Of a stretch of DNA of 64,000 nt, positions 20,345 to 31,859 are shown piece after piece. Source of the DNA: Zhengitettix transpicula (taxonomy: Eukaryota; Arthropoda; Insecta; Orthoptera; Tetrigidae); contig CM073591.1 in the NCBI GenBank assembly GCA_037074705.1, positions 131,385,032 through 131,449,031 of the forward strand, given 5' to 3'. Both the position numbers and the translations under genes were made by a program. Under the pieces are notes generated by a model, which was not told where the DNA came from, did not search any database, and was given only the letters and a program-made list of their open reading frames with translations. Each line of letters starts with the position of its first letter. Position 1 is the first letter of the stretch.

Positions 20345-22930
20345 TTGTTGGCTTTACAACCCTGGATGGGTTTTGGCCTTCTCAACAATATTATTCCATT
20401 CTCCCCTACCATACGCCAGTCTCTCCATCCTGGTACTCCCATCGTCCTCATATCCTCCTCAACTCCGTTTATCCATCGTAACCGAGGTCTTCCTCTTATT
20501 CTTCGTCCCTCCGGATTTCACAACATAATTTTCTTAGTTGTTCTGTTCTCACCCATCCTCTTCACATGTCCAAACCATGCAATTCTTCTACTCTTCACGT
20601 ACCTTAACATATTTGCTTGATTAATCATATTGTCCAGCTCATGGTTCATTAGAATCCTGTAGCTACCATCATTATTCTTTTTAGGGCCGTATATCCTTCT
20701 CAAGATACGTCGCTCAAAAGTACCCAACATCTTTTCGTCCGTACTTGTCATGGTCCATGTGTCGCAACCGTAAGTCACAACCGGCCTTATAAGGGTTTAA
20801 TATATTTTGACCTTCCCCTTGTAGGAGAGATATGAAGGGGCTACCTTTGGGGATGCCTTTCCTCTCCGTTTTTGAACTAAGGTTCCCACAAGCAGAGGCA
20901 CCTCGGCCTATTCTGAGAGGTGTATGTTCCGGGGTCACAGACCTTGGGCATACGGTAAGAGTTGTCCTCTATTCCCATTGGAATAGTCGGCCAGCTGCCT
21001 CCTAAACTGGTCGAGGCACAAAGAAGGTAATGCTGCGTCCCCACAGCAAACTCCTCTCCCTCTATCGGAAGGGTGTGGGACAAGTACCCAATGGCCGACC
21101 TACCTGATGCAGGTTTTTCTACGGGTTTCCCTACATTTCTTTAGGCGAATGCCGGGTAGGATCCTTAAAATATAGCCCGGGGGCCCTAGTTAACCCTTGG
21201 CTACCTTCCGCATCCCCCCTTTCAAATCCCTTCCTATGCTATTAAAGGGGAGTTGCCCAACGTGGATTACCCTCATGTAGCCTGTTGCCCTAAAAAATAA
21301 AAGATCTTCGCGTAGTTCTTTAAAATTTTTGACCTCATTAAATTTTTATATGCATAATAGCATCAATTTCCATTTATTATTCGGGTTTTAATTTCGTTTG
21401 AGATTATATTTAAATTTTTATTTGTGAACCCAGATAAGTGAATTCATTTACTTGCTCAAAGGAAAACTCCTTTACTTTCAAACTCTCAAATTTCATTTTT
21501 ATTAATTTCCATATATTTTGTCTTGTTTCCGCTTATATCCAATCCTCTTATTTTGGCAACATTGTATAGTTCGGTTGTGGTTTCCTTTAGCGAGACTGCT
21601 CTTCTACTTATTATGGCTACACCATCTGCGTAGACACATATTTGAAGAGTCTTAATGCCTATATGCCCGGACGTGTATATTTTTCTAATTGAGGCTTCCA
21701 GGGTTAGGTCAAATAATATGGCTGATAGCGCATCACCTTGTCTTACGCCGCTATTAATAGCAAAGGGTTCCGTATATTCATTATTTACTCCTACTATTGC
21801 TTTGGATCCATTCAATGTGGCTCTGACAAGCCTTATTAACTTTTCTCGGATGCCTAAAGCCGCAAGGTCGTTTATTATAGCTTCTCTATTTATGCTATCA
21901 AAAGCTTGTTTAAAATCTATATATAGGTTGTGTAGATTGATGTTATACTCATACACCTTCTCATGTATCTGTCTTATTGTGAATAAATGGTCAGTTGTTG
22001 AGCGGTTAGCCCTAAACCCACACTGGTAGTCTCCCAAGTTTGCTTGTGCATAAGGCAGCAGCCTGTTATACAGTACACGAGACAGCACTTTATACGTTAC
22101 ATTAAGCAGTGTTATAGCTCTATAGTTGGAACATTGGAGCTTATCTCCTTTTTTAAAAACCGCTGAATAATACCCAGAGTCCAATCCTCAGGTATCCGCT
22201 CAGTTCTCCAAATCAGTTGTAACAGGTGATATATTCTATTCAGTAAGGATTATCCTCCATTCTTTAATAGCTCTGAGTTTATACCGTCACTTCCTGCTGC
22301 CTTGTGTTTTTTTAAACACGCAATAACTTGTAAAACTTCTTTAAAGGTTGGGTCGTTATATTCAGGGTCTACAGTGTAATATAAAATTTGTTCTACCAGC
22401 TCATTACGCTTTGTAAATATATCATTATATTCTTTTCATCTCTCCAGCACTTCTTTATTTTCCGTTAACACTTTACCATACTTAACCTTTCTTTGGGTTA
22501 AAATCTGAGACGTTACTCTCAATCTTTTTATAAAGTTTTCTGTTTTCATTCTTGTTATGATGTCCATTCATTTCTTCCACTTTCTTATTAATTGTCTCTC
22601 TCTTTTTGGCTCTGCATATTCTAAATGCATGTACCCTACAGCTATTATAATTCTCTTTATTGGCTCTTGTGTTGCGTTGCAGGCATTTAAGTTTTGCCTG
22701 CCTCTTCTTTTCGTTTGCTCTTCGGCAATCTTCATCAAACCATTCTTCGTTTTTGGTTTTTGGAGCTTCACCTATAGCACTCTTTACTGCTTCTATGATT
22801 GATTGTTTAATGTGGGCCCATTCGTCATCCACATTCGCTGTTTTATTATATTTTTCAAGTTCTCCTCTTAGTTCGTGCTGATATCTCTTGTTAATAGTGT
22901 CGTCTTCTAATTTTACCAAGTTATATTTTT
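20345..22930 (-). mobile_element. RTE-type non-LTR retrotransposon, 5'-truncated, split by a B copy
   Basis: On the minus strand, in order: the linker after the endonuclease (22482-22919; EEWFDEDCRRANEKKRQAKLK, KENYNSCR); CLKKHKAAGSDGINSELLKNGG; then the RT (21486-22184). The RT shows KKGDKLQCSNYRAITLLNVTYK, GDYQCGFRANRSTTDHLF, LYIDFKQAFDSINREA, SGVRQGDALSAILFDL and YADGVAIISR. Next come FSFEQVNEFTYLGSQI and, beyond an inserted B unit at 20815-21298, VTYGCDTWTMTSTDEKML, ERRILRRIYGP, IAWFGHVKRMGE and [17 protein letters not shown]. These are the hallmarks of RTE elements. The catalytic YADD reads YADG, and frameshifts occur near 22180 and within the YLGSQI region, so it is dead. The 5' end, including the endonuclease, is missing. 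Confidence 0.92.
20815..21298 (+). mobile_element. Family B retroposon, copy 2, inside the RTE element
   Basis: The GC-rich unit runs in plus orientation and ends gtagcctgttgccctaaaaaataaaa. It interrupts the RTE frame between ...KNYAKI and the YKTLI-like segment. The flanks gaccttc (left) and gatcttc (right) look like a slightly mutated target duplication. The 68-codon antisense frame is open at 20877-21083, but the sense frame has a stop. Confidence 0.85.
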
Positions 22931-22937
22931 TATTTTA

Positions 22938-23175
22938 CCTCACAAGAATGAAAACAAGTACAACGTATCTTAGACAGATTTGTGGATCTGCTAAAGTGCA
23001 TAAACAAGAAACCGGGAAACTTCTTCGTAGACTTTTCTACTCACTTGACTCCATTTATCATCTTTGGACAGTTATATATACCACACGCAGAAGTTTCCCG
23101 GTCTCGTGTTTATGTACTTGAGCAGGTCCACAAATCTGTGGAAGAAACGTTGTACTTGCTTTTATTCTTGTGAGG
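22938..23175. repeat. Large hairpin, 87-bp inverted arms
   Basis: Arm 22938-23024 and the inverse of 23089-23175 agree at nearly all positions over about 87 bases. Both start cctcacaagaat and both contain aagtacaacgt and agaccgggaaacttct-like text. A loop of about 65 bases separates them. It lies just outside the 5' truncation of the RTE element. The right arm includes GAAACGTTGTAC, the core seen in family D. No coding sequence. Confidence 0.85.
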
Positions 23176-24295
23176 TCTGTTTTTTGTCATATTGTTCATA
23201 ATCGCTTTATTACAGATAGCTGAACTCTCAATTTGTATTACACAAAACTTGTGCACTTCACTGTCCACGGTTAAATACAAATATTTTAGCTCAGTTAGTT
23301 CCGTGAAACCAAACATAGATTGTTTTCATCATATAACTTATTTTTCATTGAATAGAAGCAACCAAAATATATATTTTTTGCCTTAGATAAACTTGTATGT
23401 GAGACACGCACAATAAATCGAATAAAATTGATTATACAGCCTGTTTAAATCTTGGCATCGAAGCAGAATGTATCTTTGTCCGCTTGTTTTCGATAATGTG
23501 AATTCATAAAAAAATAAAATTAATGACTCTGAATAATCTTGAATTTTTTTTCCATATTTAGGAGGCCTGGTTCGTCGTCTTCGTAAGATGAGCTGTTAAC
23601 ATGATTAGTTTGGGTTATTTTAATTTATTAAGCAAACCACGTCCAAAGTGAACTCAGTATAAAATAAGGTAACTTACTCATTATTAATTTACAATATAAA
23701 TTCAGCTTCTAGGTTTAGAAGGCCGTTACTACGTCTCGAATTGCAGTCAGTACTTCACCAAGAATTTAATTTTTTTTAATTAAGAAATACGATTCTTTAA
23801 TTTGTATTTGATCTTTTATTTAAATTAAAACGTTTATCTTTTAACTTTAACGTTCATTGCAGCATTAATAGAAAAGAAAAAATGCAAGAGGTTGGCTGGA
23901 AACTGTTCTGATGGAAGCCATCGGAATTAAGAGGGATTCCGGAATTTCTCTGAAACGTTGTGTTTTAATAAACAATTGAATCTTTTATTAAATCAATACA
24001 CTGGACAAGTCGGCGTTATTTGATTTTAGTTTGTCTTTCTTTCCTAGCGATCGTCTGTTTTACTCAGTACAGGAATTTATTGAAAATATTCTTTCTGCAA
24101 AAGTGTTGAAATGATTCCTTTTAAAAATATGCTATTTCATAACCCTGTATGCTTTCTGTTCAGTTGTTTCTGACCTTTCTTTGATAGTTTCATAAACGGA
24201 GTGTAGTTAGAATGGATATTCATATTTCTCATCGTTCAACTCCGAGAAGTAAATTATACGTCGTTTTGTACGTGTGTGTCGTGCTTTGCATTGTC
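23176..24295. other. AT-rich stretch with one isolated GAAACGTTGTG motif
   Basis: At 23912-23975 a solitary segment (gattccggaatttctctGAAACGTTGTGtt) resembles the right half of a family D arm. Nothing else is recognised. Confidence 0.45.
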
Positions 24296-24376
24296 TTCGT
24301 ACGTCACAGACTACTCCATCCATTGTATAAGCCTGAACACAGGCTTAACTACAATTTACTAGATCACATTCTTGTG
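24296..24376. repeat. Short dispersed repeat E, copy 2
   Basis: Matches 16453-16530 with few differences (gtacgtc, gactactccat, attgtataagcctgaacac, tagatcacattc). It lacks the tRNA-like part present in copy 1. Confidence 0.5.
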
Positions 24377-24702
24377 TAGTTTTTCATTTATACTCCCCAG
24401 TAATTTTATTATTTGTCTTTACATAATTATTTGCTAATATTAATTGTAAGCATATTCTATGAATATTAAACTGCACTCATTGTGATATTAAGTCCCTTTT
24501 CGGTGTTCCATTCTTATTTAATTTAAAGTTAATAATTAATCGTAATGAATTATTATACTGTATTCTTAGTTACATTGTACAGAAAGAAGTTTGTGTTCTA
24601 GGTTAACATACCACAGTTTCTATTAACTATTTGTAATTTTTCCAATCTTCGGATACAACTCTCATAGGACGTAGATAATGACTACATTAATATTTTTTTT
24701 CT

Positions 24703-24737
24703 AAACTGAGCGTGGCAATGAGTATGACAGCAAAGTA
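24703..24737 (+). repeat. 35-bp direct repeat, first copy
   Basis: This 35-base segment (aaactgagcgtggcaatg...) recurs at 25654-25688 with three mismatches, on either side of the B insertion. Cause unknown; it may be the visible core of an older repeat. Confidence 0.5.
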
Positions 24738-24918
24738 TTTTGTACAGATTACAAATGTGTGATGAAATGTTTTCTATCGTTTGTTTCTTTAATTATTGGC
24801 GGCGTAACTTTGAGGCCAAAGCATTGTCAAGAAAAGCATTGTTTGGCGCGAGAATGAAGAGACTATAATGCTTTCTAGTTGTATTGTCGAAAAACGCATA
24901 TAAGACGATCGGAATTTT

Positions 24919-25469
24919 AGCAGAAACAGCCCTCTCCGTTTTTGAACTAAGGTTCCCACAAGCCGAGGCACCTCGGCCTGTTCTGAGAGGTGTATGTTCC
25001 GGGGTCACAGACCTTGGGCATACGGTAAGAGTTGTCCGCTATTCGCATTGGAATAGTCGGCCAGCTGCCTCCTAAACTGGTCGAGGCACGGAGAAGGGAA
25101 TGCTGCGACCCCACAGAAAACTCCTCTCCCGCTATCGGAAGGGCGTGGGACAAATACCCAATGCCCGACCTACCTGATGCAGGTTTTTCTAGGGTTTGTC
25201 TTGCATTTCTTTTAGGCGAATGCAGGGTAGGATCCTTAAACCATAGCCCGGGGGCCCTAGTTACCCTTGGCTACCTTCCTCCACCCTACCGCATCCCCCA
25301 TTTCAAATCCCTTTCCTATGCTATAAGAGAGTAGTTGCCACTTGTCGATTACCCTATACATAGCTTGTCTACACCCAAAAAAAAAGCAGAAACAGTTTAG
25401 GGGACTTGCCACCTTGTGGATTACCCTCAAGTAGCCTGTTACCCTAAATAAAATAAAAAGCAGAAACAG
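24919..25469 (+). mobile_element. Family B retroposon, copy 3, plus a second truncated copy; three target repeats
   Basis: AGCAGAAACAG occurs at 24919-24929, 25385-25395 and 25459-25469. Between the first two lies a full B unit ending in an A run. Between the last two lies only the final part of a B unit, about 55 bases, again ending in an A-rich tail. The arrangement is two retropositions using the same target. The full unit keeps the 68-codon antisense frame (24947-25153) and a sense frame of 100 codons (25032-25334; MSAIRIGIVGQLPPKLVEA..., DAGFSRV). Confidence 0.88.
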
Positions 25470-27719
25470 TAAACTAAGATATTCAGTGAGTGTGTATTTG
25501 GGAGACAGAAAACTCAAGATATTCAGAGAGCCGCATGTGTGTTTGAAATAGTCAGTCATGTGTGTTCTGAGGAGCATGGCGAGAGTCTGTGGTGGTCGAA
25601 TTCAGCAAAGTATGGGCTGAATATCATTTTTTTTATTAAAGATTTTCCACAGCAAACTGAGGGTGGCAATGCGTGTGACAGCAAAGTAGAAAGGTGTCCA
25701 AAGTGTTGGAAAGTGAGACGATAATAAAATCAGTGTTATGACCTGTCAATTAAATTGGTGTTCTATAAAAATTAAATAATCACGTGTGCACAAACCAGAG
25801 CAGCTCTAAATAAATGGTATGTAAAAAAAACTTTCTTCTGTAAACCTTTACGTAAATATCGTTTACCGCCAGATTTCTATAACTTTTAAATTTTCTATAG
25901 TTTTTGTTGTTGGTATAAAATTTTGTTATTGTAAATTTAAATTCATTTTTTTGCTTTTGTAACTAGGTGAAATTTTCAAATCACTGCCTTTATTAGGGGC
26001 CCTATAAGCAGACCTGAAATTTAGATTCTCATAAAAGCTGAGGCATTTACTTAAAAATATAAAATGTAAATTCAACGAACATCAAATTTGTCAAATGAAT
26101 AATCTTTGTTATCTTCTAAATATTTTGGTTTAATTTCAACTTCTTTCCTTTGTTAATTTAATAAAATTGTGTATACAACATAATTTGACTGTCCAACGTG
26201 AGGCATATTTGTTTATTAATATATTTTTGTACTAAAATTTTGTACTAAATTGTACTAAAATTTTCTATTAAAATTTTGGAGAAAACGTCGTATGAACTGA
26301 TTTTTTGTCTCAATTGATTAATAAATTTTTTTGACATGTTTGTTGAATTGTTTATTTATTGATGTAATGATAATTGTCAGATTATTTTAAATATTATATT
26401 TCTAATTTAATTTATGACGCATCCTATTACCTCAGCCGAGGAATTATGAAAATCTATGAACGAAATAACAGAATCAAAGCAAAACAGCAAAACCTAAACC
26501 GAGAAGACGAAGTTAGAGAAAGTTTTGATATTAATAGATAATACTGCAACAGATTGCAGAAATCGTAAGAATTATGCTGTTATTGGCAACATCAATGAGA
26601 TTTACTGCTATGGAAAACCAGATTTAATGAATATACGAATAATTATTTATCAACAAATCAATAATTAAAGACAAATATACCAGAGGTACTAAGAAAATTT
26701 TTCTCCTTATGTATAGACTATTCCTTAGACTATTGGAAAAGCGTTAATCAAATGCAAACCTCATTCATTTATCAAACAACGTTTCGCACTATAATGAACA
26801 GTAGTGCTAGGATTTATGTTTTAAATTTGTGAATATGTTGTTCAATTAACCAAAGAAAGACCATATGGGGTGAAGGATAAGTATTATCGCACGTGTGGAA
26901 CATCTTCGCCGGATTTGTGGATATTTGCCCCGATTGACGTATAATTTTGGTTAACAACATATATAAATAGTTAGAAAAGTTACTGAATCTCAGATGAATT
27001 TACTTAGTTTGAATAAATATAAATTTACATATTGGTGTGAGTGTTAAATGAGTGAAATGAAGGTGAAATCATTTCAAATACCGTTTCTATTGCATAACCA
27101 ATTATCGTGTCTTGGTATCAGTTTTATTATAGCAGATCAGTATGGAATGTTACGTTATTACCATGATAACGATACAATAATCTAAGTGATTACTACAAAT
27201 GAAGAGTTAAGGAAGGTGACGAGCACAGGGCATTGTGATAGCGACATCTATGACGTAAGCGATATCGATAATGTCAACGGATCCATATATTCCCTTTATT
27301 AGCTTTTCATGCGAGTAGAATAGCAAAGTTCTTATGGAGTTCGAAATAAGTTCTGTTACTGGCAGAGATCCGAATGACCTTTGAGATTGATCCCCCACTC
27401 TTGTCACCGCTGTTTTTCTTTTTTTAAAAAAAAATAAACGCCGCAGGTGATACGGATGAGACAACGTCTGTCTCAGATGAAAGAATAACAATTATACAAT
27501 GCACTGTGTTTATTGTTTACATCTATGAGATGCTGTTGTGATGTGACGAACGAATCGAGATATGTTTCAAAGGGAGTGATTGAAATGCGAGTGTCGGATA
27601 CAATTTACGAATTACGTTCGTTTTTCACGTGTCGATGTTACTCCGTCGGTGTCGCTTTTTTCGAAGTAGACGGTGCCTGTACAGACTGTTCAACGTTCTT
27701 CTTTCTTTCACGAAACGCT
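25470..27719. other. Long AT-rich stretch, little recognised
   Basis: Holds the second copy of the 35-bp repeat (25654-25688) and an open frame of 86 codons ending at 27773 that runs into repeat C and resembles nothing known. Bases 27200-27720 are somewhat less AT-rich than the rest. Confidence 0.4.
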
Positions 27720-27840
27720 ATCCGTCGACTCAGCGACATTCATAACGTTGGATTCGACTTCAATCCTGGTTGATTTCGCGTTATTTTTTTTGTAACGGCC
27801 CTCCACCTCCCCACTCCTAATGGTATTTACCTCCTAGGGT
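27720..27840 (+). repeat. Dispersed repeat C, copy 2 (fragment)
   Basis: Contains cagcgacattcataacg, ttcgacttcaatcctggttg and cggccctccacctcccca, matching the middle part of copies 1 and 4. Confidence 0.65.
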
Positions 27841-28727
27841 CAAGCTCGATTTTTTATTTAGTTATTAAAATTTTATTAAAAATACAATAGAATATATTTA
27901 ACGGCAGTTAATAAAAATATATTTTACTGTATGCTACCTGACGATTATCATTATTATGCGAGTCAAATGAATTAAAATTCTTCAAAATTTGTGTAATAAG
28001 TTGCAGAAAACCTTGAACAAATCACTCAAACAAAAATATTAAAATGTAGTTAAAAAACCGGTAAAAAAAGTCACGAAATTGTATCTCCAAGCTTTAGGAT
28101 TTATTTCCCATTTTCAACTTAATTAAAATAAATCATCATTTAATAATGCAGTTTATGACCAGTTTCAGACAGTTTATGTAATTAAAAAACTGAAGGAGGT
28201 ACAAATACGTTCCTAAACGTTCTATTTTTTAAATTAATTAAATAACGGGTCACAATCTGTATTATATTAAGATTTGATAGTTTTTCGGATAGTTAATTGT
28301 ATTCTCTTTAAAAATAGAAGAGTCAATTATACGAGTCGTTAAGTACTTGTCTTATTTCTTTTTACAGACGTTAATTATGTTATTTTAATGATAAAAGTTG
28401 TTCTGGTAGCTAGTTTACAAAATGCTTTAATAAATTTGTTAATAAAAACACTGAAACTAGAACTCGCCATTAAAAATTTTAAAGTTAAATTTAATTTATT
28501 TATGAGGAATTTGTCAACTAAATTATGATCCAATGGAATAAAAGATAACTTCAGTAAAAATTTAGAATCAAACCGGAAAACGGTGATTTTAAACTTAATC
28601 ATTGACCACTTTGATTAATTGAATTGGGTTTTGGTAATTTAATTAATTTTTTGGGACTCTTGGTGTTAAGTTGATGCAGGCGTGCAGGTCTTCCGAATAC
28701 GACAGGAAGGAATACGGACTAGCCGAG
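27841..28727. other. AT-rich stretch, nothing recognised
   Basis: No element recognised between the two repeat C fragments. Confidence 0.45.
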
Positions 28728-28973
28728 GTTTCAGGCGGGAAGGAATCGAACTGTGTCATAAACAGCATCGGGAGGAATACTATAAGTCTCACTGACCCAG
28801 AAAATTATAGGCGACAAAAATATGACTCGTTTTATCACGTTTGAAAATTTACACCTCCGTCCACCCCCATCCCCACAGTGTTTGTTTCCGTTTGACAAGG
28901 AAAACGTGTACGAAATTAGGCTCCTCGGGTGTATACTTGAATGCGAAACATACACACACACATGTATATATAT
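28728..28973 (+). repeat. Dispersed repeat C, copy 3 (3' part)
   Basis: Matches the second half of copy 4: acctccgtccaccccc, cacagtgtttgtttcc, aaacgtgtacgaaatt, cgggtgtatacttg, then a CA/AT microsatellite. The solo LTR at 28974 is inserted in the terminal AT run. Confidence 0.7.
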
Positions 28974-29914
28974 TGTAATACTAATTAAAGGCCAGTAATT
29001 ATTTAAATAATTGGATTGTTTAGCGGTACCATATTCAAAGACAACAATGTGCCGGCGGTCTTTGTTTGCGGGCTGCGAGCGCTTTCTGAAGCCAGTCTGT
29101 CTGAAATCGGATGAGGGAGAAGTCGTAACTTGAGAGAACGAACAGCATGGCCCAAGTTTAAAATTCAACCGAGGGAGTTATAAGTTTTGAAATCCAAGTA
29201 TAAAGTCTGGACAGAGAGATACATTGTAAAAAGACCGAAAAGCAGAATCAAATATTTAGCGCCACATTCAGATTCCTACGCGTACCGAAATCAACATTTA
29301 CCACATAAAGACATTAGGTAAGAATATGTCTGGCAGATGATCCGGAGGTGAAGCAGATCGAGTCCCCGGAGGAAAATCCAATAACTCCGACCGTGTGTTT
29401 GACCATCAAGTGTAGAATCTGTGCTTCATAGCCTTTTAGTGTAAAAAATAGTGTGCCCGAGCCCCGAAACTAAGTCTGGTACCAGCAGGACATTTCGTAA
29501 GTAGAAAACAAATTAATTAAGTTTGTAAACGGTAGTTGAATGTATTCGTCAGATTTCGTTCCTCTCATTTTTGGTTATGGATTGTTAATTACTTCATTTA
29601 TAAATTCTTTGATTGTTCTTTAATTATCAAGCCCAAGTAAACGACCCTGAGAGCAGTGTTATCAAATTGCTAAACTTTGAGATTTATATGTATTTAACCA
29701 CCGAGCAAATGTCGTAAATTTATATTCAATAAAGTAAGTTGTCTTATAAAGGTTTTGTTTTATTTAGAAGGCCCAACAAATTATAAATAAAATATTTGTT
29801 TGTTAAATTAAATTTCGGCGTGTCAACGTAGGGCAAATTGATTGTAACATTAAGTAAATAATCTTTTGTTAAAATATTATTAATTCATTCATTTAATTTT
29901 ATTAATTCATTACA
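28974..29914 (+). mobile_element. Solo LTR, family G, copy 2
   Basis: Begins TGTAATACTAATTAAAGG and ends ...TTCATTACA, so the termini are inverted TGTAAT/ATTACA. It lies within an AT dinucleotide run, with ATAT on both sides as a compatible but ambiguous 4-bp target duplication. It aligns over its whole length with the copy at 17992. No internal retroelement genes. Confidence 0.86.
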
Positions 29915-30645
29915 ATATATATACAAAATCAAAGAGTCTATTTTATTTATTATAAGATTGAATGTATCACTTATTGATTGCCAGAAAGATCAGAGAATAG
30001 ACAAGGAAAGTTACTTAACAAATTAAACAGCAGATCCTTGGAGTTAGACGTTGTTACTTCCAAATGCCTATTTTTCTTTACAGGTGGTCGATGATATCTA
30101 AATAGATAATTTAAACAGCTTTTTCTACAAAATTAAGATTTCTGAGGGTCAACTTTCTATTATTTTTATGCAGGTAATGTCCGTTTGTTTGGATGGACTG
30201 TAATTTTTACTAGAATAAAGTTGTGTTGAGGCTGTAAGTTGGCTGCCTCAGGGAATGGTGCTGACGTGAGGGGACCAGAGCCAGACTCAATTGCAAAAGT
30301 TGTTCCCTGCAGCAGCCTGTCACCAGCAGCGGCTAAACGCGCAATGCAGAAGAACTTTACCACATCTTCCAGTCTTTACCTTACTTTCAAATATAAAAGT
30401 AATTTGCTTCTGGCGACGTTTTGCAGAGTCAAACAGGGAAGTAAACGGTCGCTGAAGTCAGTTAAACTGCACGAAACACGACAAATGTGTTCCTGTAAAA
30501 GAGAAAAAAATAACTTATTTAGCAAAAGCCATGAGGCAGTTGTTTCCTTACTTTTTTCCCCAAAGACTGGAATATAAACTAAACTATTCCCAAAACTATA
30601 TAAAACATGTATTTAATTTTCTATTGACGTAAAATATAATTAATA
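29915..30645. other. Unassigned stretch with a GC-richer segment
   Basis: Bases 30210-30500 are GC-richer and hold an open plus frame of 112 codons (30239-30577, MAASGNGADVRGPEPDS...). I recognise no domain in it, and the composition alone could explain the lack of stops. I do not call it a gene. Confidence 0.35.
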
Positions 30646-30827
30646 AATAAGAAAGATAGCCAATACAGACAAAAAAGGTAATATAAATACCACACAACGT
30701 TTCTGTGCCTTTCGTCAGGTGCTAAGAAGAGCCTAGGCCTATGACCTGACGAAAGGAATAAGGATCCCAGAAACGTTGTGTGATATTTATATTACCTTTT
30801 TTGTCTGTATTGGCTACCTTTCTTATT
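30646..30827. repeat. Foldback family D, copy 3
   Basis: The outer arms are almost perfect inverses over about 60 bases: aataagaaagatagccaata ... acacaacgtttctg on the left, its inverse on the right. The centre is short and lacks the gcgacacaactgc part of copy 2. The right arm shows CTGACGA (30746-30752) and GAAAC (30770-30774). The left arm on the minus strand shows CTGACGA, eight bases, then GAAAC. Confidence 0.83.
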
Positions 30828-31104
30828 CATTATTTTCAATCGGACGTAAATTTTTTCATTTGTAAAATATTTAAAATAGTTCAATTCTTTGTGCAAATAT
30901 ATAATTCCCGTTCTCCGCGATGTTTCATAGAACTTACTAGATCAACCATAAAACTGTCAAAATTTTAATATTTCAGAACTTTAGCCTATTAACTTTTCTT
31001 TCTGATTTTATGACAAATACTGGTAAAGTTATATTTTATTTTGTAATGGGTATTTGTACTGTATATTATTAAGATATTTAAATTTATGTATTTAATTATT
31101 AGTC

Positions 31105-31828
31105 ACAGGGTGAAAATAAATACCATGATTAATAATTAAAATTTTTATAACACGCAAAATAAAACATTACTATCCTGCTCTCATTATCAGTTTGAAATTC
31201 CCGCTGACTATTTACAAACATGAAAGCAACAAAACAAAGACACTTTCCCTCTGGGATTAGTAGGCTCAAAATACAGTGTTCGTATGAGTTTTTTAAACTG
31301 ACTTAGACGGGGTTGTCGTTACAGTATATTACAGGTCATTGACGATGATCTGGCAGGTAAATCGGACGGAATATGGAATCTTTTGTATGATGTTCAGTCT
31401 GGCTGTTCCTGCTGGCTTACCAGCACAAATCCCGGCTCTTACCGTGCAAACTTCCGTGACTTATTAAGTCTTCTAGAATTTAAAACTGCATTACTGCACG
31501 TCACGAATTTTCCATTCTTTCTCAAAAACAAATTTTTGAATATCTTCGATGGCTTCCTCGTAACTGAACTCTCTAAAAATTAAAACGGCACCCCAAAATC
31601 TCAATATTTCAGTTAGCAATATTCAATGGCCTGGGAACACACGTTCACGACGGTGACAATTTGGCGCCTTGCCCGAACGCTCTAAAATCTTTTTACCAAA
31701 GATCAACCCCGCCAGACAAAATTTTAATCTTCACGAAAGAAAGCCACGCTGGGGTTGTTTTCCCGTCGATTACCGGAGTCGCGGGCATTGACCTTCACCA
31801 GACAGGACGTGACAATATAAAGTGCTCA
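31105..31828. repeat. Dispersed repeat F, copy 2 (possible LTR)
   Basis: Aligns in order with 1905-2860. Its edges read gtcacaggg (left) and ggacgtgac (right), roughly inverted, as expected for an LTR or short terminal inverted repeat. No open frame of note. A jockey-like LINE begins almost directly to its right. Confidence 0.55.
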
Positions 31829-31859
31829 CGATTCTTCTTTTCGTAAAATAAAATAAAAT

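Noticed and set aside
20276..20620. Open plus-strand frame of 114 codons
   Set aside because: It is the antisense of the RTE C-terminal coding region and of its flank.
21655..22029. Open plus-strand frame of 124 codons
   Set aside because: Antisense shadow of the RTE reverse transcriptase, which carries all the conserved motifs on the minus strand.
30239..30577. Open plus-strand frame of 112 codons in a GC-richer segment
   Set aside because: No recognisable domain or splice context; the low stop density can be explained by composition. Kept only as a note on the region.
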